In this document: positions 5,745 to 11,772 of the stretch, in pieces | Position numbering within the stretch: the stretch's first letter is position 1 | Layout of the letters: each line of letters begins with the position of its first letter | Position numbers and translations under genes: made by a program | Notes under the pieces: model-generated | What the model saw: the letters and a program-made list of their open reading frames with translations, nothing else | What the model was told of the DNA's origin: nothing | The model's database searches: none | DNA from: Gammaproteobacteria bacterium | Lineage (GTDB): Bacteria; Pseudomonadota; Gammaproteobacteria; Xanthomonadales; Xanthomonadaceae | Assembly: GCA_025360985.1 (NCBI GenBank) | Contig: JANYBA010000023.1 | Span: 1-11,772 of the forward strand | Length of the DNA stretch: 11,772 nucleotides | Direction: 5' to 3'

Positions 5745-7088
5745 ATGGACACCGGCGCTGCACCCGATTTAACTCCCAGACATGGATTTCTGGCGATGCT
5801 CGCCTTCCCGGCCCAGGCCAGCGTGCTCGCGCCGATCGCGCTGTTTTCCCTGGCCCGGCTGGTCAGCTACGCCATCGGTTCCGGCATTTCGATCGAGTGG
5901 TTACCGAACCCGGCGGTGTCAGGAAATCCGGCGACCGTTTTCGGCTTTGTGCTGGGTCTGATCGTCGATGCCGTGCTCATGCTGCTGGCCTTGAAAGTCG
6001 CGGTCGAGGCGCTGCTCAACACCGCCAAGGATCGACTTGGCCCGACCAGCCCCGGCCAGTTCTGGGCCACCGATCATCACGCCGTCGGCCAACTGTTGCT
6101 TTGGTTGATTTTCATGGTCGGCACTTACCTGCTGGCGCTGTTGTTCGGCAAGGACGCCGGATGGCTGGCTCTGCTCCTGGGCTCGTTCGCCCTGCCGGCG
6201 GCGATCGCGGTGCACGCGCTGGGCGAGGACCTCTGGCACGCGCTCAACCCGCTCGCCTGGATGGAATTGCTGGCGCGCGTGGGCGCCGGTTATTTCGGCG
6301 CCGTTGTCGTGCTCGGCGCGGCGGCGCTGCTGGTATTCGGCCTCGAAACCAGCCTGCTCTCGCACTTGCCCGGATGGCTGGACGCGGTTGCCTCGCGCTT
6401 TGTCGAGTTGTATGCGCTGGTATTCGCCTACCACGTGCTCGGCGCCTTGCTGCATCGACACCACGAGGCCTTGGCCATCGACGCCGGACCGACCATCGCC
6501 CGACCGATCCTTGCCAACCTGATGGAAGACCAGGCGATGCAGCAAGCCGACACCCTGGCCACGCGCGGCGACGCGCTTGCGGCGAGCGAGGTCCTGCGCA
6601 CATTGATGCACCGGCACGGCGCATCGGCGCCGATCCACGTTCGTTACCGGCAACTGCTGCGGGATCGCCAGGACCTTGGCGAGCTGATGCAACACAGTCG
6701 CATCTACGTGCCGGCCTTGCTGGCGCTCGGCCAACCCAAGCAGGCGCTCGCGTTGTACCTGGAATCGCGCGCGCTCGATCCCGGCTTCCAACTCGACGTG
6801 CCCGAGGACGTCACGCGCTTGTTCAACCACGCCCTGGCCACCGGCCAGAGTCAACTCGCGGTCGAATTGATCGAGGGATTCGCCACTCGCTTCCCGCGCA
6901 ATGCCGACGTGCCGGCCAACCTGCTGGCCTGCGCCAGGGTGATGGCCGAAAGGCTCAATCGCCCCGAGGAGGCCGTGCACCTGCTCGAAGGCCTGCCGGA
7001 ACGATTTCCCGAGCATCCGTTGTTGCCGGAGGTCGAACGGGCGCTGGCCGAGATCGGCGCGATCCGGGCGATGGGCAAGAACCGCTGA
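5745..7088 (+). CDS. Multi-pass inner-membrane protein with C-terminal helical (TPR-like) repeats, function unknown (447 aa)
   Basis: The N-terminal half contains about six hydrophobic spans: roughly 25-47, 66-90, 113-134, 138-159, 177-202 and 216-236. A histidine-rich turn (LLHRHHEAL, 234-242) closes the membrane part. From about 250 to the end the protein is soluble and alpha-helical, with repeat-like pieces ADTLATRGDALAASEVLR, LLALGQPKQALALYLESRA, FNHALATGQSQLAVELIE and RLNRPEEAVHLLEGLPERFP. These resemble degenerate TPR units: small-residue pairs, then an A-L-x-L-Y pattern. Such architecture suggests a membrane-anchored scaffold facing the cytoplasm, but no partner is visible. The start at 5745 has only a weak purine stretch (GAGACG) upstream. 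A later ATG at 5796 is possible. It converges on the ybiI gene with an 18-base gap. No specific family name is claimed. Confidence 0.85.
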   Translation: MDTGAAPDLTPRHGFLAMLAFPAQASVLAPIALFSLARLVSYAIGSGISIEWLPNPAVSGNPATVFGFVLGLIVDAVLMLLALKVAVEALLNTAKDRLGPTSPGQFWATDHHAVGQLLLWLIFMVGTYLLALLFGKDAGWLALLLGSFALPAAIAVHALGEDLWHALNPLAWMELLARVGAGYFGAVVVLGAAALLVFGLETSLLSHLPGWLDAVASRFVELYALVFAYHVLGALLHRHHEALAIDAGPTIARPILANLMEDQAMQQADTLATRGDALAASEVLRTLMHRHGASAPIHVRYRQLLRDRQDLGELMQHSRIYVPALLALGQPKQALALYLESRALDPGFQLDVPEDVTRLFNHALATGQSQLAVELIEGFATRFPRNADVPANLLACARVMAERLNRPEEAVHLLEGLPERFPEHPLLPEVERALAEIGAIRAMGKNR

Positions 7089-7106
7089 AAGCTACGGCAC
7101 GCCGCG

Positions 7107-7373
7107 TCAACGCAATTGGCTGTCCTTGCTGCCGCGACGGTTGTAACCGCTGAACGCGACTTGTTCCTTGTCGTGCGCTTCCTGGCAAGCGATGCAGAAC
7201 CTGACGCCGGGCACGGCCTGGCGCCTGGCCTTCGGAATTTTGACGCCGCATTCCTGGCACTGCATCAGCCCGGGACCCTTGGGCAGCTGGCTGCGCGCGC
7301 GCTTGATGCCGTCCTTGATGGTGGCATCGATCTGGTCCTGGACGGCGCCGTCGTGCGCCCAACCGGTGGCCAT
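7107..7373 (-). CDS. ybiI: YbiI-type DksA/TraR-family C4 zinc-finger protein (88 aa)
   Basis: The product opens MATGWAHDGAVQDQIDATI and ends with GYNRRGSKDSQLR, and is 88 residues long. Both ends and the length agree closely with E. coli YbiI as I remember it. The four zinc ligands are C39-x2-C42 (CQEC) and C60-x2-C63 (CIAC), separated by 17 residues and linked by the conserved IPKARRQAVPGVRFC. This is the DksA/TraR C4 finger. YbiI lacks the long coiled coil that lets DksA reach the RNA polymerase active site, so an equivalent transcriptional role is not established. The frame is open well upstream, but the family N-terminus fixes the ATG at 7373. No strong Shine-Dalgarno is seen. It lies 59 bases downstream of the histidine phosphatase on the same strand and may be co-transcribed or have its own promoter. 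Confidence 0.93.
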   Translation of the reverse strand: MATGWAHDGAVQDQIDATIKDGIKRARSQLPKGPGLMQCQECGVKIPKARRQAVPGVRFCIACQEAHDKEQVAFSGYNRRGSKDSQLR

Positions 7374-7405
7374 GAGATTGTCGCCAATGATCCGTGAGGT
7401 CTTTA

Positions 7406-7435
7406 ATCTTAAAGCCGGGTGACCGCTTCGGTCTA
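7406..7435 (-). promoter_or_regulatory. Candidate sigma70 promoter for ybiI
   Basis: On the minus strand TAGACC (7435-7430) and TAAGAT (7411-7406) are spaced by 18 bases and each match the consensus hexamers in 4 of 6 positions. The -10 lies 32 bases upstream of the ybiI ATG, inside the only AT-rich patch nearby, which also contains the 14-base palindrome CTTTAATCTTAAAG (7401-7414). The -35 would overlap the end of the preceding gene. This is a weak pattern match only. Confidence 0.2.
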
Positions 7436-8170
7436 TGGCGACTGCGGCAGCGCCGGGATATCGAGGTTCTTGTCGCCGTTGCCGCTCGATCCGGTCTGCA
7501 GGTTGGCCGGAATGTGGCCGACATCGCCGACCGCGATCACCTGCATGGCACCGTTGGCCTCGATGCGGATCTTGGTGATGCTGGCGTGGCCGATCGACAT
7601 GCCCAGCCAGCTGGTGGTATCGACGCCGAGGGCACGCGTCACCAGGTAGCGGATCACATTGCCGTGGGCGACGATCAGGTCGCTGTGCTCGCTGCCGGCG
7701 GCCGGGACGAAGAAGCGGGCGAAATCGCGGTCGATCGCCGCGGCGCAAGCGGCGAGCTCGTCGGGCTTCTCGTCCTTCATGATTTCAGCGCGACGCGTCG
7801 GCGGCGTGCATTCGGCGAGGTCGTCGACCACGGTGAAACTGCGTCCGGGAAAATCGCCAGCGATGATCGCGGCCGTGTCCTTGGCGCGTTGCAGCGGGCT
7901 CACGTAGAGCGCGTCGAAATGCGCTGGCAGGCCGGCCAGGCGCGCGCCGACCAAGTGCGCTTGCGCCACGCCGAGCGGCGACAGGCCCGGCCCGAGTTTG
8001 GCGTCGGCAGTGGGGTCCGGCGCGTAATTGCCGTGGCGGACGAGGTAGATGGTGCGCGCCGCTGGCGGCGGTGGCGGGGCTGGCGGCGGCGCCGGATGTT
8101 TTTTCGCGATCGCCATTCCAACAGAGGCGGCGAACAGCAGCGACAACAGGCTGATCTTCATGGTCTTCAT
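7433..8170 (-). CDS. Exported histidine phosphatase (phosphoglycerate-mutase-like) with proline-rich linker (245 aa)
   Basis: The start at 8170 has GGAG 8 bases upstream and overlaps the stop of the M14 peptidase gene as ATGA. An N-terminal signal sequence (MKTMKISLLSLLFAASVG, to about residue 22) is followed by a proline-rich stretch, residues 26-36. This suggests either a processed periplasmic protein or a membrane-tethered one. The catalytic domain has the branch-1 signature LVRHGNY (R45, H46, G47), YVSPLQRAKDTA with R95, E120 in DDLAECTPP as candidate acid, and the second histidine H169 in IVAHGNVIRY. These are the residues that form and break the phosphohistidine intermediate. The RHG-x-Y start and overall spacing resemble PGAM5/SixA-like phosphatases more than metabolic phosphoglycerate mutases. 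The substrate is unknown. Coupling to the peptidase suggests co-expression. Confidence 0.9.
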   Translation of the reverse strand: MKTMKISLLSLLFAASVGMAIAKKHPAPPPAPPPPPAARTIYLVRHGNYAPDPTADAKLGPGLSPLGVAQAHLVGARLAGLPAHFDALYVSPLQRAKDTAAIIAGDFPGRSFTVVDDLAECTPPTRRAEIMKDEKPDELAACAAAIDRDFARFFVPAAGSEHSDLIVAHGNVIRYLVTRALGVDTTSWLGMSIGHASITKIRIEANGAMQVIAVGDVGHIPANLQTGSSGNGDKNLDIPALPQSP

Positions 8171-9093
8171 TTGTTTTTCTCCAGCACGAAGTCCAGCGCC
8201 GCGCACGTCGCGGCGACCTGGGCGGCGGTGCATTGCTCGGGCGTGGCGCTCGGGCTATCGGGGTAGACCTCGGTCGTCGTCGTGTATATCGCGTCGCTGA
8301 CGCCCGGGCACAGGCCCAATTCCTTGAACGGGTAGCGGATGATGCCGGGATCGACCACCTTCGAGCCGATGATCTCGCCATTCGCGTCGGCTGGGGCGAT
8401 ATGCGTGACCTTTTCGACGGCGGCGATGATCGCGCGCTGGAACTCCGGCTGCGGATTGATGCTGTCGTCGACCAGGTAGAAGCCGTCGGGGACGCCTTCC
8501 GGAATATCGGGCTTGCCGTCGCGCGCCGCCAGCGCCGGGCGGAACTCGCTCTCGTCGCTGTCGGTGGTTTCGTGCAGGTCGACGTGGACGAGGAATTTCC
8601 CGCGCATCGGCGCCACGAGCTTCACCAGCGCCGCCGATTCCGGCACCGCGCTGCCGTCGCGGAAGTTGCGGTTCGGGTCCTGCGCGAACGCGTTCCAACG
8701 GTGGATGCGCTCGTAGGCCCAGGGGCTGATGCAGGGCACGATCATCAGGTTGATGCGGCCGGCGTAGTCGGCGGCGCGACCTTCGGCGAATTCCAGCGCC
8801 CCGAGCACGCCGCTGGTTTCGTAGCCGTGGACGCCGCCCGTGACCAGGGCGCTGGGCAATGCTTCGTCCCAGCCGAGGCTGCCCAGGGCGAAGACCGGAT
8901 AGCGACCGTCGGGCCCGTAGTCGAGATCGCCGTATTGCTCGACATCGAAGCGCGCGCGCAGCCGCTCGATGCGCGGCAAGACGTCGTCGACGTAGCTGCG
9001 CTGCTTGCGCTGCCGCGACCGCCATTCGACCTTTTCGGCCTCACCCCAAGGCTGGCCCGGCGTGCCGATGGGATATGTGAAATCCAAAGTCAT
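8167..9093 (-). CDS. M14-family metallocarboxypeptidase (308 aa)
   Basis: The zinc-binding signature of carboxypeptidase A-like (M14) enzymes is present: H89-x-x-E92 in GGVHGYETSG, and a third histidine in VHVDLHETTD (H170 or H174; the DLHET position, H174, is the likelier ligand). Also visible are DPNRNF (139-144), which matches the substrate-binding N-R pair, and TTEVYPDS with the likely catalytic E275. No signal peptide is visible (the N-terminus is MTLDFTYPIGTPGQPWG), so a cytoplasmic location is inferred. At 308 residues it is a stand-alone catalytic domain. The MpaA-like subgroup trims gamma-linked muropeptides, but nothing here fixes the substrate. The start at 9093 has a weak AGAGACG upstream. 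It is first in a minus-strand run with the histidine phosphatase and divergent from katG. Confidence 0.88.
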   Translation of the reverse strand: MTLDFTYPIGTPGQPWGEAEKVEWRSRQRKQRSYVDDVLPRIERLRARFDVEQYGDLDYGPDGRYPVFALGSLGWDEALPSALVTGGVHGYETSGVLGALEFAEGRAADYAGRINLMIVPCISPWAYERIHRWNAFAQDPNRNFRDGSAVPESAALVKLVAPMRGKFLVHVDLHETTDSDESEFRPALAARDGKPDIPEGVPDGFYLVDDSINPQPEFQRAIIAAVEKVTHIAPADANGEIIGSKVVDPGIIRYPFKELGLCPGVSDAIYTTTTEVYPDSPSATPEQCTAAQVAATCAALDFVLEKNK

Positions 9094-11475
<2,382 letters not shown>

Positions 11476-11487
11476 CGATCGACGGGC

Positions 11488-11772
11488 TCAGGCGGTATCG
11501 ATCGATACCACCCGGTTGCGCCCGCCGGACTTGGCTTGGTACAGGCCCTGGTCGGCGCGCGCGATGAGGTCGGCCATCTGCATCGCTGCGGGCTTGGAAT
11601 TGGCAGCGCGTTCCAGCAGGGCCGCGCCGATCGAGATGGTGACGCGAATGAGGTCCTGTTCGCCAACCGGCAGGAAATGCGCCGCCAGGCGCTGGCGGAT
11701 GCGCTCGGCGGTCGCCATTCCGGATTCGAGTGTCGTCGCCGGCAACAGCGCGACGAACTCTTCGCCGCCGTA
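11488..11772 (-). CDS. Diguanylate cyclase, C-terminal part of the GGDEF domain (5' end outside window)
   Basis: The last 94 residues of the protein are present, entering from the right edge. The visible part begins exactly with YGGEEF, the active-site signature in its GGEEF form, which is normally catalytic for making cyclic di-GMP from two GTP. Downstream family landmarks follow: VTISIGAALL, then ADQGLYQAKSGGRNRV, the ending common to almost all GGDEF domains. The I-site RxxD and all sensory or membrane domains would lie outside the window, so feedback control and input signal cannot be judged. The protein ends within a few residues of the GGDEF fold, so no EAL domain follows. It is convergent with katG, with a 12-base gap. 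Confidence 0.95.
   Translation of the reverse strand, partial: YGGEEFVALLPATTLESGMATAERIRQRLAAHFLPVGEQDLIRVTISIGAALLERAANSKPAAMQMADLIARADQGLYQAKSGGRNRVVSIDTA
11494..11509. repeat. Perfect 16-bp palindrome at the katG / GGDEF convergent junction
   Basis: GGTATCGATCGATACC is a perfect inverted repeat with no loop. It sits inside the last codons of the GGDEF gene (encoding part of VVSIDT) and 19 bases past the katG stop. No T-run follows on either side, so it is not a standard terminator. It may be a protein-binding site, a cruciform-prone stop for convergent transcription, or chance. Confidence 0.45.

Noticed and set aside
7421..7433. GACCG-CTT-CGGTC mini-hairpin at the histidine phosphatase stop, as a terminator
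   Set aside because: The stem is only 5 bp and no T-run directly follows on the minus strand.
7107..7748. A longer 213-residue version of the zinc-finger protein
   Set aside because: The upstream extension overlaps the histidine phosphatase gene in another frame. The YbiI family N-terminus and the 88-residue length fix the start at 7373.

Overview
The window is GC-rich, densely packed bacterial chromosome. Base composition, gene content and the close match of one small protein to E. coli YbiI suggest a gammaproteobacterium, possibly of the Xanthomonadales/Rhodanobacter type. That placement is inference. There is no rRNA, tRNA, CRISPR array, intact insertion sequence or phage gene. Nine complete coding regions are supported. 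Two more run off the edges, and one short gene remnant is present.

Left part (1-4214): a reading frame entering from the left edge joins the first half of a HyfC/HycD-type hydrogenase membrane subunit, in frame, to an almost complete class C beta-lactamase-like serine hydrolase. This is the most unusual object in the window. Converging on it is a Tat-exported PhoD-family phosphatase. Upstream of phoD on the same strand lies a tight pair: an AbiEii-like nucleotidyltransferase and a 72-residue partner protein whose start lies one base after the nucleotidyltransferase stop codon.

Middle part (4215-4745): about 530 bases without an intact gene. It holds two hairpin repeats, one a 20-bp-arm palindrome of REP type, and the C-terminal remnant of a gene that ends at that palindrome.

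Right part (4746-11772): a Tat-exported dienelactone hydrolase (minus) is divergent from a multi-pass membrane protein with a helical-repeat tail (plus). Then, on the minus strand, come an M14 metallocarboxypeptidase, a histidine phosphatase coupled to it by an ATGA overlap, and a YbiI-type C4 zinc-finger protein. Divergent from the peptidase is a full-length catalase-peroxidase (katG). It converges on the C-terminal end of a GGDEF diguanylate cyclase that leaves the window at the right edge.

Functionally this looks like a mixed housekeeping/accessory stretch: exported hydrolases, phosphate release, peroxide defence and c-di-GMP signalling. I see no multi-gene defence or biosynthetic system. 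The real surprises are the hydrogenase-hydrolase chimera, which may mark a deletion or an assembly join, the small nucleotidyltransferase pair, and the gene remnant truncated by a REP element.
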